Assembly (NCBI RefSeq): GCF_004216955.1
Contig: NZ_SGXL01000001.1
Location: forward strand, 2,507,413 to 2,571,412
Direction: 5' to 3'
Source: Fictibacillus sp. BK138
GTDB lineage: Bacteria > Bacillota > Bacilli > Bacillales > Fictibacillaceae
DNA: 64,000 nucleotides
Every line of letters starts with the position of its first letter. Positions within the stretch are counted from its first letter, which is position 1. The translations under genes and the position numbers were made by a program. The notes beneath the pieces are model-generated. The model ran no database searches and was not told where the DNA came from. It was given only the letters and a program-made list of their open reading frames with translations. Of the stretch, positions 23,966 through 32,655 are shown one piece after another.

Positions 23966-25018
23966 ATGAAAAAATCAGTAATCGGTTTTACGATCGCAGG
24001 CGCACTATTAGCTGGAGGCTATGCAACTACTTCCCTTGCAGCAGAAAACGATCAGAAGACTACAACAGAAACTTCCCCGAAAAAATGGGAGATGAAGATG
24101 AAAGGGCACGGTCATTTTGGAGGCGGATTCTTCAAAAGAAACACAGAAGATTTACTTGAAAAAGCAAAAGAGCTTAACATCAGTACGACCGGTAAAGGTG
24201 CAGAAACGCTGATGAAAGAGATCCGAACAGAGCAGATCAAAAAGGAAGCCAAGGAATTAGGAATTAAGACTTCAGGAAAAAGCATCGAGACATTGGCTGA
24301 AGAAGTCCAGCTGGCAAAGCTACAGAAGAAGGCTAAGAATCTAGGAATCTCTACAAAGGATAAAAACGCTGCAGAACTGCACGAAGCGATTCACTTAGCA
24401 CAATTGAAAAAAGAAGCTAAAGAACTTGGTGTTTCAACTGATGGAAAAGATGCTGAAACATTGAGACAAGATATCAGACAAGCTTCTCTTATCAAAAAAG
24501 CAAAGGAACTCAGCATCTCAACAGATGGAAAAGACCTTCAAACCCTTCAACAGGAAGTGATGACTACATCGATCCAAAAAGAAGCGAAAGAATTAGGGAT
24601 TTCGACAGACGGTAAGGAAATGAGAGAACTGGCTCATGAAGTGATGACCGCAAAAGTTAAAGCAGAAGCCAAAAAACTAAACATTACGATTGACGGAAAA
24701 GCGATTCCTGAAATTGCGATGGAGGTTCAAGAGAAAAAAGTACAGAACCTCGCTAAAGAGCTTGGCATCTCCACAAAAGACAAATCAACACGTGAATTAA
24801 TTGAAGCGATTAAAGAAAAAGATGCGGATAAGCTTGAAGCTTTGCGTGGCGATGACTTTTTTCCAATCGGCAAAGGCGGATTTGGACCAGGCGGGCATCA
24901 TGGTAAAGGAAAGCATCATGATGGCGGAAAACGATTTGGTTCAGACGCTCCTTCTGGCGGTAAAGTTCAGCCTCAATTGAACGAAGAAAACCCAGCGGAA
25001 ATCGGAAATGACATTTAA
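23966..25018 (+). CDS. secreted protein with eight 29-residue helix-extension-helix-like repeats
   Basis: A 350-residue exported protein. A Sec signal peptide (about residues 1-27, ending SLAA) is followed by about eight tandem 29-residue units of the form AKELGISTDGK..ETL..EV....I.K, then a Gly/His/Lys-rich tail (GPGGHHGKGKHHDGGKR) that could bind metal. Each unit resembles SAP/HeH-type folds, which often contact nucleic acid, but this is by eye. AGGAGG precedes the ATG. A terminator separates it from the two-component genes, which may control it. Confidence 0.7.
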   Translation: MKKSVIGFTIAGALLAGGYATTSLAAENDQKTTTETSPKKWEMKMKGHGHFGGGFFKRNTEDLLEKAKELNISTTGKGAETLMKEIRTEQIKKEAKELGIKTSGKSIETLAEEVQLAKLQKKAKNLGISTKDKNAAELHEAIHLAQLKKEAKELGVSTDGKDAETLRQDIRQASLIKKAKELSISTDGKDLQTLQQEVMTTSIQKEAKELGISTDGKEMRELAHEVMTAKVKAEAKKLNITIDGKAIPEIAMEVQEKKVQNLAKELGISTKDKSTRELIEAIKEKDADKLEALRGDDFFPIGKGGFGPGGHHGKGKHHDGGKRFGSDAPSGGKVQPQLNEENPAEIGNDI

Positions 25019-25031
25019 AGTTTCACACGGT

Positions 25032-25058
25032 CCCCAGTCTATAAAACTGGGGATTTTT
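25032..25058 (+). terminator. terminator after repeat-protein gene
   Basis: CCCCAGT (25032-25038) pairs with ACTGGGG (25046-25052), followed by ATTTTT. Confidence 0.85.
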
Positions 25059-25090
25059 CAAGTATAGTAAAGGTAACAGGAGGTGCTGCC

Positions 25091-25777
25091 ATGAAAAGGA
25101 TTTTATTAGTAGAAGATGAAGAAACCATCTCAAGAGTTTTGACCGTTTACTTAAAACATGAAGGCTATGAAGTGCTTCAGGCATTTGATGGACAACAAGC
25201 ATTAACCTATTTTGTTGACCAATCTCCTAATCTTGTTTTATTAGATGTGATGCTCCCAGGTCGGGATGGATGGAGTATTTTACAAGAAATCAGGCAGAAC
25301 AGTTCATGCCCTGTTATCATGCTAACTGCCCTTGGAGACATCGATTACCGGTTAAAAGGATTGAACCAAGGCGCAGACGATTACATAACAAAGCCCTTCA
25401 TTGGTGAAGAAGTTATTGCAAGAGTTAATGCAGTATTGCGGCGCGCTGCAAATGTTTTAGAGACAGAGAATATAAAACAATTTGGATCACTTAACCTTAA
25501 TATGGATTCTCATGTTGTCAAAATAAATGGTGAACCTGTTGTTCTTACACCGAAAGATCTTTCCCTGCTCTTCTTTTTAGCAGGAAGACCAAACCGGACA
25601 TTTACTAGGGACAACTTAATTGAGCAAGTTTGGGGACTGGATTATGACGGCAGTGAGCGCGCTGTCGATCTGGCGATTAAACGAATCAGACAAGCATTGG
25701 CCTCATGGCCGGCTTCACAAGGAGAAATACGTACACTTAGAGGATTGGGGTATCAATTCTGTGTCTATGAAAAATAA
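25091..25777 (+). CDS. OmpR/PhoB-family response regulator
   Basis: A 228-residue regulator. The receiver domain has EDEE near residues 8-11, the phosphoacceptor Asp in LLDVMLPG (about residue 53) and Lys in TKPF (about 103). A winged-helix trans_reg_C domain occupies about residues 130-226, with LTPKDLSLLFFLA and the final RTLRGLGYQF. It overlaps the sensor kinase gene. The paired TGACAT sites upstream of the repeat-protein gene have the spacing expected for it. Confidence 0.92.
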   Translation: MKRILLVEDEETISRVLTVYLKHEGYEVLQAFDGQQALTYFVDQSPNLVLLDVMLPGRDGWSILQEIRQNSSCPVIMLTALGDIDYRLKGLNQGADDYITKPFIGEEVIARVNAVLRRAANVLETENIKQFGSLNLNMDSHVVKINGEPVVLTPKDLSLLFFLAGRPNRTFTRDNLIEQVWGLDYDGSERAVDLAIKRIRQALASWPASQGEIRTLRGLGYQFCVYEK

Positions 25778-27179
25778 GAATCGAACAACATTGTTACGAT
25801 ATTGGACAACGAGATATTTGTTTACCCTTTTCATCGGTCTTCTGGTCCTTGGCGTTTTTACCTTGTGGTGGATCAGAAATACCACCCTTGAAAACCGGTT
25901 AACCCTCATGGAATATATAGCAGCTGAAACGGCAGACCGAATCGCATCATCGGACAGAAATAAAGACTACAACCTTTTTAACAAAAAACTTGATGACAGA
26001 GCGAAAGTCCTTCAAATGGACAGACCACCAGAGTTTTTCATTACAGATATGGATGGCAATGTCTTAAATTCAAAACCTCTTCATAAAGGACTCATGCAAA
26101 AAGAACATCAATTTCATAATCTCCAGAAGATCCCTTCTGACGTTTTAGAAAATGAAAAAATCGTACAAAAATTACAACTAAATGAAACACGTGTATATGC
26201 AGTTAAAAAGCCGATTGTCTATGATGATAATCAAGCTGGCTGGGTTTTTGTTATGCAAAACGCCTCAGAATTAACAGATGTTGAGCAAGAATACCGATTG
26301 CCAATCATCTTACTTCTTGGTTTGGGATTGCTAGGATGGATCGTCATTTATCTATTGACTAAGAAAATCTTAAAACCAATTCACAACGTGGCATTTGCTG
26401 CTTCCCAAATCAGAGATGGCAACTACGATATCCATTTAAACACGGATGATGCAAAGGAAAAAGAAATTCATGAATTATTATTATCTTTTGAAGAGATGAC
26501 GACCCGGCTGACTCAGCTCGAAGCTCTTAGAGCAGAATTGCTGGCAGGCGTTACGCATGACTTGAAAACACCTGTTACTTCTATAAGCGGCCTCGTTCAG
26601 GCTGTAAAAGATGGGATTGTTTCTGGAAATGAGCGCGATGAATTTTTGGAGATTACATTGAAAGAAATTCACCGATTACAAAGAATGATTGAGGATCTCC
26701 TCGATTACAACTCCCTTTCAGCCGGAGCGTTTTCTATCAGAACAGAAGAAACAAACATGAATGAACTTCTGAGAGAAATGGTGCATCATTGGAAAATCAC
26801 GTTGAATGAGGATTTTGATATCAAGTTAGTTGTTCCCGAAACCATTGTATATAGAGAAACAGACCCTCTTCGATTACAACAGATCTTGATCAACCTTTTA
26901 AATAATGCTTATCAATCTCTTGGTGAAAATGGATCAATTACAATAACACTATTAGAAAAATCAATCGAAGTTCAAGATACAGGAGCAGGCATTCGTGAGG
27001 AAGAACAGCCATATATCTTCGAGCGTTTCTTCCGCGGCGAAAAGAAAAAGTTAAAAGTTAGAGGGCTTGGACTAGGACTACCATTTAGCAGAATGCTCGC
27101 AAAAGCTTTGGGTGCAGACCTCATTATGAAGTCAAGTTCATCACGAGGAACGACATTTTCAATCGTTTGGAAAAAATAA
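25761..27179 (+). CDS. sensor histidine kinase
   Basis: A membrane kinase of about 472 residues. A first helix (about residues 18-40) and a second (about 180-200) bracket an extracytoplasmic sensor domain of about 140 residues. A HAMP segment follows, then the H-box GVTHDLKTPVTSISG, N-box INLLNNAYQSL, G1 DTGAGI and G2 RGLGLGLPFSR. The likely start is GTG 25761, ten bases after AGAGGATTGGGG, or ATG 25767; both overlap the regulator gene. The signal is unknown. Confidence 0.9.
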   Translation: MSMKNKNRTTLLRYWTTRYLFTLFIGLLVLGVFTLWWIRNTTLENRLTLMEYIAAETADRIASSDRNKDYNLFNKKLDDRAKVLQMDRPPEFFITDMDGNVLNSKPLHKGLMQKEHQFHNLQKIPSDVLENEKIVQKLQLNETRVYAVKKPIVYDDNQAGWVFVMQNASELTDVEQEYRLPIILLLGLGLLGWIVIYLLTKKILKPIHNVAFAASQIRDGNYDIHLNTDDAKEKEIHELLLSFEEMTTRLTQLEALRAELLAGVTHDLKTPVTSISGLVQAVKDGIVSGNERDEFLEITLKEIHRLQRMIEDLLDYNSLSAGAFSIRTEETNMNELLREMVHHWKITLNEDFDIKLVVPETIVYRETDPLRLQQILINLLNNAYQSLGENGSITITLLEKSIEVQDTGAGIREEEQPYIFERFFRGEKKKLKVRGLGLGLPFSRMLAKALGADLIMKSSSSRGTTFSIVWKK

Positions 27180-27262
27180 ACTAAAAGAGTTTACAGGAAC
27201 ACCTGTTCGTGTTATTCTGATTATAGGTTAGATATTCCAACGCCTAACCTCCCCACCAGCGA

Positions 27263-27290
27263 GACCGGCCATCCCAGCCGGTCATTTTTT
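27263..27290 (+). terminator. terminator after two-component operon
   Basis: GACCGGC (27263-27269) pairs with GCCGGTC (27277-27283), followed by ATTTTTT. Confidence 0.88.
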
Positions 27291-27298
27291 CTAATAAA

Positions 27299-27336
27299 AA
27301 AAGGCTCTGCAACCAACTAAGTCTGCAGAAACCTTT
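27299..27336 (-). terminator. weak terminator after small membrane gene
   Basis: AAAGGnnCTGCA pairs imperfectly with TGCAGnnnCCTTT, with an A-run on the plus strand that gives a T-run on the minus strand. Confidence 0.5.
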
Positions 27337-27344
27337 CCATACTT

Positions 27345-27587
27345 TTATCTAAAATCCATCCGCTGCCTTTTCATCCATAGCCAAACTCCTGCTATGAGAT
27401 GAATAGCAACCACAACAAACACTGCACCATATCTTTCCGTAATCCAGCCTACAAACCAAACTAACGGCAATGTTAATAACAAGTTCACTAGCATTAACAC
27501 CCACGATGTTCTGGCAACAGCCACGATAAAAAGAACGATAGGCAATATCATAAAAAACCAAAATAGAATGCTTTGAAATAATGCCAT
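27345..27587 (-). CDS. small three-helix membrane protein
   Basis: An 80-residue, strongly hydrophobic protein with three helices (about residues 4-22, 28-47 and 53-71) and a basic end MKRQRMDFR. The start is ATG 27587 after GGCGGAGGGG; an upstream in-frame extension to 27608 contains that site. It follows the MFS gene on the same strand and may be co-transcribed. No family is recognised. Confidence 0.55.
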   Translation of the reverse strand: MALFQSILFWFFMILPIVLFIVAVARTSWVLMLVNLLLTLPLVWFVGWITERYGAVFVVVAIHLIAGVWLWMKRQRMDFR

Positions 27588-27638
27588 AACTTCCCCTCCG
27601 CCTTTCATTATATAAGGGGTTCGTTACTTTCACCAGCT

Positions 27639-28925
27639 TTACACTGGTACTTTTTCTTTCAAGTCCATATCAGTTGTTTCATCTGTTTCTTCAACATCAT
27701 ATTTAGGCAATGTGAACATATAGAACAATCCAACAATGAACAACGCTCCACCAACTACCCAGAATAGCGATTCAACCGACAAGAATTTTGGGAAGAACGC
27801 CGCGATCAACGCAAGGGTGACCGTATGTGAGAGCATATTAATCGGTGTGATCGCACCTTGGACACGTCCCATCATTTTCGGGTCTACGATTTTCGGCAGC
27901 CATCCCCCTAAACCAATGTTTACAAGCGGGATACTGAAGCCCATTAGAGCGGTAAAAATAAAGAAAACCCAAATGTTTGCTGCTAAAGCACAACAACCAA
28001 TTGCTATTCCGCTTGTAAAAAGACCAATAATAATCGCAGTTGAAAGCTTTATCTTCTTAGCAAGCATCGAACAAATCACACTTCCAGCCAGAACTGACAC
28101 ACCAAACACGACACCCATCCACATCATCATCTGCTCATAATTGTCAGGAGCCAGTTTGTATTTCATGATAAAAGCTGGCATGACCGATAATCCGCCATTG
28201 ACTACACCGAACAAGAAAAAACCAAAAATTAAAGACATCAGCAATTTCGAGTTCTTTATATAAGCGAAACCTGCACCGAAGTCTTTCCATACCATCCCGA
28301 TATTAATATCTTTGAACTTATGTTTCCCGTTCGGCAAACGAACTTCTTCATTCACTTTCATGCTCATGATCAATAACGCGGAAACCACATATGTAACCAG
28401 GTCAAAAGCGATAGCTCCCTGAATACCAACAGTCCAATAAATAAAGATCGCCAGCATGTTTCCAAAAAGCATGAACATACTTCCAACCATCTGATTCAAA
28501 CCTGCTGCAATCGCATACTCATCTTTTGATAAGATTCCTTGCACCATGGCTTGGTCTGCTGGGAAGAAGAACTTGCCGACGGCACTTCTCAAAAATAGAA
28601 TCGCAAAGATTAACGGCATCCAATCCAGCCAGATTGCCCCCATCAATGCCAAACATAGAACCGCACAAATCCAGTCACAATATAAAGCGATCTTCTGGCG
28701 GTCCATCCTGTCGGCGAGTACACCCACAATAAAAAAGACTGCTAATGTAGGCAGTGAATACATTAACTCAGCCAGCGTTGCATAAAATGGCTGTTCTCCA
28801 AACTTATCTAATAAATAAAACATGAATGCTGTAACACCGATGATGTTTCCCATCATCGAAGTAAATCCAGCTAAAAAAAGCTTGCTGAAGTTTTTGTTCT
28901 GAAATATCTTCAGAAAATCCTTCAT
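27639..28925 (-). CDS. MFS transporter, MFS_3/macrolide-efflux-like
   Basis: A 428-residue 12-helix transporter. The N-terminal FLKIFQNKNFSKLFLAGFTS and the loop VGVLADRMDRQKI (motif A) match the MFS_3/EntS/Mef group of exporters. The tail is acidic (VEETDETTDMDLKEKV). It should export a small drug or siderophore-like molecule using the proton gradient. GGGGG lies just upstream of the ATG. Confidence 0.85.
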   Translation of the reverse strand: MKDFLKIFQNKNFSKLFLAGFTSMMGNIIGVTAFMFYLLDKFGEQPFYATLAELMYSLPTLAVFFIVGVLADRMDRQKIALYCDWICAVLCLALMGAIWLDWMPLIFAILFLRSAVGKFFFPADQAMVQGILSKDEYAIAAGLNQMVGSMFMLFGNMLAIFIYWTVGIQGAIAFDLVTYVVSALLIMSMKVNEEVRLPNGKHKFKDINIGMVWKDFGAGFAYIKNSKLLMSLIFGFFLFGVVNGGLSVMPAFIMKYKLAPDNYEQMMMWMGVVFGVSVLAGSVICSMLAKKIKLSTAIIIGLFTSGIAIGCCALAANIWVFFIFTALMGFSIPLVNIGLGGWLPKIVDPKMMGRVQGAITPINMLSHTVTLALIAAFFPKFLSVESLFWVVGGALFIVGLFYMFTLPKYDVEETDETTDMDLKEKVPV

Positions 28926-29067
28926 TTTAAAACCCCCAATTTTGTATGCAACAATGTTCTACTACCATTTTCTCCCTAATTCCATCTTTTGTAAATGTTT
29001 TTTTAGGTTGAACTTTCCGCATTATGACGATACTCTAGACAGAGAGCAAAATAGAGAGGATACTAAC

Positions 29068-30249
29068 ATGATTCATTTATTTTCACACAACGATTTAGAC
29101 GGTAAATCGTGCGGCTACCTCGCACAGCTAGCTTTTGGAGACAACTGCAAGATTTCTTATTGTTCACATGGAACGATTAACGACCGAGTGGAACAGCTTC
29201 TGGATAATCCAAAAGAAAGAAAAACAGAAATTATTATTACGGATATCGCAGTAAACGAAGAATTAATGATGCGACTGGACGAACGTTCCAATGCTGGTGG
29301 GAAAGTTAAACTGATCGACCACCATGCTACAGCACTTCACTTTAACGGATTTGACTGGGGACATGTTCAAGTTCGCTATGACGATGATCGCCTGACTTGT
29401 GCAACTTCCCTTTTCTATGAATATTTATTGGAGAACGGCAAGCTGAAAGACACAGGCGCTCTAAAAGAATATGTAGAGTTAGTCAGACTTTATGACACAT
29501 GGGAATGGTTTGATCAAAAGGTCGAAGCGAAACGTCTAAACGACTTATTCTTCATCCTTCCGCCTGATAAGTTTGAAGAACGAATCATGGAACGCCTAAA
29601 AGGTGATTCGTTCGAGTTCTCAGAAACGGAAACAACGATTCTTGATCTAGAAGAAGAAAACATCGCTGATTACATCAAGAAAAAGCAGCGTCAAATGGTT
29701 GAGATCTGGGATACTTGGTCACTAGGTGAAGGATCTGAGGAGAAGACTTACAAGATCGGTATTATTCATGCTGAACGTTATCATTCAGAGCTCGGCAACG
29801 AGATCAACCGTGAGAATCCTCACTTAGATCTCATTGTAATTTTGAACATCGCAAACAAACGAATTGGACTCCGTACCATTCATGAAGAAGTCGATTGTTC
29901 GATCTATGCGAAGCAGTATGGAGGTGGCGGACACCCTAAAGCATCTGGCGGAACGATCACACCAGAAGCTTTTGAGAAGTTTGTGGTAGCAGCTTTTCAG
30001 GAACAGGCGCGCAGAATTGACGCTCCGAAGAACGAACACAATGTGAAGGGAAACCCTGACGGAACGATGTACGTGAATAAATATCAGGAAGTTTCAAAGA
30101 TCTACTCTGACGATAATGAAACTTGGCTGATCACACATAAAACACATCCAGTCGAAGAAACATTTGATAGTTTTCAAGCAGCTGAAAATCATGTTAAACG
30201 CCACTTTGAAGGCTGGCTGATGCGGGATGATGAAGTAAATAACAATTAA
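29068..30249 (+). CDS. DHH-family phosphoesterase
   Basis: A 393-residue DHH/RecJ-like phosphoesterase. Metal-binding motifs are FSHNDLDGKSCGY (about residues 5-17), IITDIAVN and LIDHHATALHF; the C-terminal DHHA1 motif reads GGGGHPKASGG (about 290). An extra C-terminal domain of about 70 residues carries ETWLITHKTH and VKRHFEGWL. Related enzymes cleave nanoRNAs, cyclic dinucleotides or single-stranded DNA. The start is ATG 29068 after AGAGAGGA; an in-frame ATG at 28942 is far upstream and lacks a site. Confidence 0.88.
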   Translation: MIHLFSHNDLDGKSCGYLAQLAFGDNCKISYCSHGTINDRVEQLLDNPKERKTEIIITDIAVNEELMMRLDERSNAGGKVKLIDHHATALHFNGFDWGHVQVRYDDDRLTCATSLFYEYLLENGKLKDTGALKEYVELVRLYDTWEWFDQKVEAKRLNDLFFILPPDKFEERIMERLKGDSFEFSETETTILDLEEENIADYIKKKQRQMVEIWDTWSLGEGSEEKTYKIGIIHAERYHSELGNEINRENPHLDLIVILNIANKRIGLRTIHEEVDCSIYAKQYGGGGHPKASGGTITPEAFEKFVVAAFQEQARRIDAPKNEHNVKGNPDGTMYVNKYQEVSKIYSDDNETWLITHKTHPVEETFDSFQAAENHVKRHFEGWLMRDDEVNNN

Positions 30250-30256
30250 CACACAG

Positions 30257-30305
30257 ACTGGCTCAGAAAGGTTGTCACTGCAACCAAAATGAGCCAGTTT
30301 TTTTG
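30257..30305 (+). terminator. terminator after DHH gene
   Basis: ACTGGCTCA (30257-30265) pairs with TGAGCCAGT (30290-30298), with a nested GGTTG/CAACC stem and a T7 run. Confidence 0.9.
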
Positions 30306-30375
30306 ATTTTAAACACATGATTAAACGGAAACTAGGTATCCTAATGACGTAATAAAAATATTAGGAGGAATTTAT

Positions 30376-31032
30376 ATGCCTAACCAAAATCAAAACCAAA
30401 ATCAAATGCAAAACGGAACTCAAATGCCGCAAAATATGATGGCAAATCAAGCTATAAATAAAAACCATGGCGGCCACGAGCTGTTTGATGCGCATGAAAT
30501 CATTGCCGGCATCATCAGCATGCTTGATCAGTATCAAATGTATGATCAGCATATTAAAGACCCGATCTTAAAAGATATTAATCACCGCCAGGCTGCATTT
30601 GTCACCCAAATGTACAATACGATCGTTGATTGCTTCAGCACAGGGCAAGATCCGAAAGTTCCGACTCAGCAATACAAAATGAACCAGGATAACAATATTG
30701 TTTATGGCATTAAGCCAGGAGCTCCGAAAAAGCCAAATCAATCTGTGAACGACCTTTCAGACAAAGGATTGTCTGCTTACATGCTAGGAAACACAAAATC
30801 ATTAGCTACGCTTTTAGCCATGACAGCACTTGAGATGACAAATCCTGTATTACGCCGTGTTGTCGCAGATAGTGTTCCAAACTTTATTGAGATGAGCTAT
30901 GAGATCTTTTTATATCAAAATAAACATGGCTATTATCAGGTTCCGCAATTAAACGATCAAGATATGACGGCGATGCTTCAAAGTTATGCACAAGCTCCAC
31001 AGCAAAACAATCCTGGGAATATGCCTCATTAA
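30376..31032 (+). CDS. CotF-family spore coat protein
   Basis: A 218-residue protein of the CotF/YhcQ type. A Gln/Asn-rich N-terminus (NQNQNQNQMQNGTQMPQ) precedes a four-helix ferritin-like CotF domain with DAHEIIAGIISMLDQYQMY and VTQMYNTIVDCF, and a second unit with MTNPVLRRVVADSVPNFIEM. Such proteins are deposited in the coat layers of the spore by the mother cell. The gene has AGGAGG and ends two bases before the hydrolase gene. Confidence 0.85.
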   Translation: MPNQNQNQNQMQNGTQMPQNMMANQAINKNHGGHELFDAHEIIAGIISMLDQYQMYDQHIKDPILKDINHRQAAFVTQMYNTIVDCFSTGQDPKVPTQQYKMNQDNNIVYGIKPGAPKKPNQSVNDLSDKGLSAYMLGNTKSLATLLAMTALEMTNPVLRRVVADSVPNFIEMSYEIFLYQNKHGYYQVPQLNDQDMTAMLQSYAQAPQQNNPGNMPH

Positions 31033-31034
31033 AA

Positions 31035-31811
31035 ATGGCTTACTTTGAAACAGCAGATGGCGTTTCTTTATCTTACCGTGTTAAAGGAGACGGGGTGCCC
31101 ATCATCTTTATCCACCCTCCACTCCTTACATCTGAAAATTTCACTTATCAGGAAGATGAATTATCAAAAATATATAAGGTAATCACTTTTGATATTAGAG
31201 GCCACGGTAGAAGTTATTATTCAAGTTCCCCTCTTACGTATCCACTAATTGTAGAGGATATTAAACAGCTCCTGGATTACCTGGGTATTGAAAAAGCCTA
31301 TGTGTGTGGATATTCGACCGGTGGTTCTATTGTTTTGGAATTTTTACTTGCACTGCCAAGTAGAGCTCTAGGTGGAGTTATCATTTGCGGTATGTCTGAA
31401 GCGCATGGTGTCTTAAAAGATAAAATAGAGCTGGGAAGATCTCTAGCTGCTCAAGATGCCGTACCCCTTATTGCATTATCTGTTTCCAAAACAAACTCAA
31501 ATAACAACGAGATGTTTCGACTGCTATTTACATCGTCTATGAAGGGGAATGCCATAAATATCGAGCAGTATTATGCTTATAGTGCAGAATACAATTGCAC
31601 AAATCAGCTCTCGAACATTGATTTGCCAGTTCTTCTCGTTTACGGGAAGAAAGACAGGCAGTTTCATCCATATGCCAAGATACTGAATCGGAAATTGCAA
31701 TACAATGAATTAAAAATCGTTGATAATGTAAAGCACCAGATACCAACCAAAGCTGCTGATGAGCTGAATCAGTATATGAAAGGATTTATCATGAGCTTAA
31801 CAGCAAATTAA
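31035..31811 (+). CDS. alpha/beta-hydrolase
   Basis: A 258-residue alpha/beta-hydrolase. The oxyanion region is IIFIHPPLL, the nucleophile elbow GYSTGGS (Ser about residue 96), an acid is in LLVYGKKDRQF and the base His is in NVKHQIP. It begins two bases after the coat-protein stop with a weak site of its own, so it is probably translated from the same mRNA. The substrate is unknown. Confidence 0.85.
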   Translation: MAYFETADGVSLSYRVKGDGVPIIFIHPPLLTSENFTYQEDELSKIYKVITFDIRGHGRSYYSSSPLTYPLIVEDIKQLLDYLGIEKAYVCGYSTGGSIVLEFLLALPSRALGGVIICGMSEAHGVLKDKIELGRSLAAQDAVPLIALSVSKTNSNNNEMFRLLFTSSMKGNAINIEQYYAYSAEYNCTNQLSNIDLPVLLVYGKKDRQFHPYAKILNRKLQYNELKIVDNVKHQIPTKAADELNQYMKGFIMSLTAN

Positions 31812-31845
31812 AAGAACTTTCCGCTCGGAAAGTTCTTACTTTTTA
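31812..31845 (+). terminator. terminator after coat protein-hydrolase operon
   Basis: AAGAACTTTCC (31812-31822) pairs perfectly with GGAAAGTTCTT (31827-31837), with a TTTTT tail. Confidence 0.9.
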
Positions 31846-32037
31846 TTCAATCCTACCTGTATGGTTAATGGTAAGGTCCACATTGAAGTTAACTATAACA
31901 TCGGGATACAAAGCTTCCCATTCTTTTAATTTTAAATCCCGATAGTGCGCTTCTTATTTTGCCCCTAAACCTATAGGATCTACTTCATTATCCTGAAAAA
32001 TTTTGATGACTCTTTGTGCATCTTTTTCTATATTGAT
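31843..32037 (-). pseudogene. decayed GerAC-family germination protein (C-terminal fragment)
   Basis: On the minus strand a 64-codon frame encodes INIEKDAQRVIKIFQDNEVD, then PIGLGAK, an internal TAA where the family has Tyr, and EAHYRDLKLKEWEALYP with DVIVNFNVDLTINHTG. This is the characteristic C-terminus of Ger(x)C lipoproteins of nutrient-germinant receptors. There is also a TAG just upstream, and no other part of the gene or of gerAA/gerAB is present. It is a dead remnant of a deleted germination operon. Confidence 0.8.
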
Positions 32038-32060
32038 CTAAGTGTTTAAAGATTTGTTTA

Positions 32061-32510
32061 TTAATTACTAGTGGTCTGCCCTTGCAGCCTGTAGAGCATA
32101 TTTGTCAGCGTTTTATTCAAAATCGTTAATTCCCCATGATCCAACGACATATCTTCCACTAATTTAGAAGGAATGCATTCTGCTTTTTTTTTAAATTGTT
32201 CACCTTTCTTTGTTAATGAAATAATGACACTTCTCTCGTCTTCAGTTGAGCGTCTTCTTTTAATTATTCCATTTGCCTCCATTCGTTTCAGCATCGGTGT
32301 TAAGGTGCCCGAATCCAAAAACAATCGTTTTCCTATTTCTTTTACTGTCATCGCATCTTTTTCCCAGAGCAGCAGCATGACCAAATATTGAGGATACGTC
32401 ATATCCAGATCTTCTAACAAGTTTCTGTACAGTTTCGTGATTTCACGTTCAAGTGTGTAAATTTTAAAGCAAATTTGGCTTTCTAATAACAAGGGATTTT
32501 GATCTTCCAT
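32061..32510 (-). CDS. ohrR: OhrR-type MarR-family organic-peroxide sensor
   Basis: A 149-residue MarR repressor. The N-terminus LLLESQICFKIYTLEREITK carries the reactive Cys of OhrR (residue about 14), and LDMTYPQYLVMLLLWE is the conserved alpha-2/alpha-3 region. The winged helix follows (MTVKEIGKRLFLDSGTLTP, RRRSTEDERSV). OhrR is inactivated when this Cys is oxidised by organic hydroperoxides, releasing ohr. The start is ATG 32510 after GGAAAGGA. It is divergent from ohr, with OhrR-type sites between them. Confidence 0.9.
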   Translation of the reverse strand: MEDQNPLLLESQICFKIYTLEREITKLYRNLLEDLDMTYPQYLVMLLLWEKDAMTVKEIGKRLFLDSGTLTPMLKRMEANGIIKRRRSTEDERSVIISLTKKGEQFKKKAECIPSKLVEDMSLDHGELTILNKTLTNMLYRLQGQTTSN

Positions 32511-32560
32511 AATCGATTCCTTTCCTTCATTCATTTCTTCTTTCTATTATACATTAATGT

Positions 32561-32635
32561 TGCACAATTTAATTGTTTGACATTATTATAATAAGCTCTT
32601 ATTATTTAATTGTACACAATTTAATTTTACACAAA
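32561..32635. promoter_or_regulatory. OhrR operator sites in the divergent ohrR-ohr region
   Basis: Two AT-rich sites, TGCACAATTTAATTGTTTG (32561-32579) and TTAATTGTACACAATTTAA (32606-32624), resemble the known Bacillus OhrR operator built on TACAATT/AATTGTA halves. They lie between the two divergent starts, so both genes are probably repressed by OhrR. Confidence 0.7.
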
Positions 32636-32655
32636 TAAAAGGAGTGTTATTCATT

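Noticed and set aside
28942-29067. 42-residue N-terminal extension of the DHH phosphoesterase
   Set aside because: The family N-terminus and a good RBS place the start at 29068; the extension has no site and covers the promoter region.
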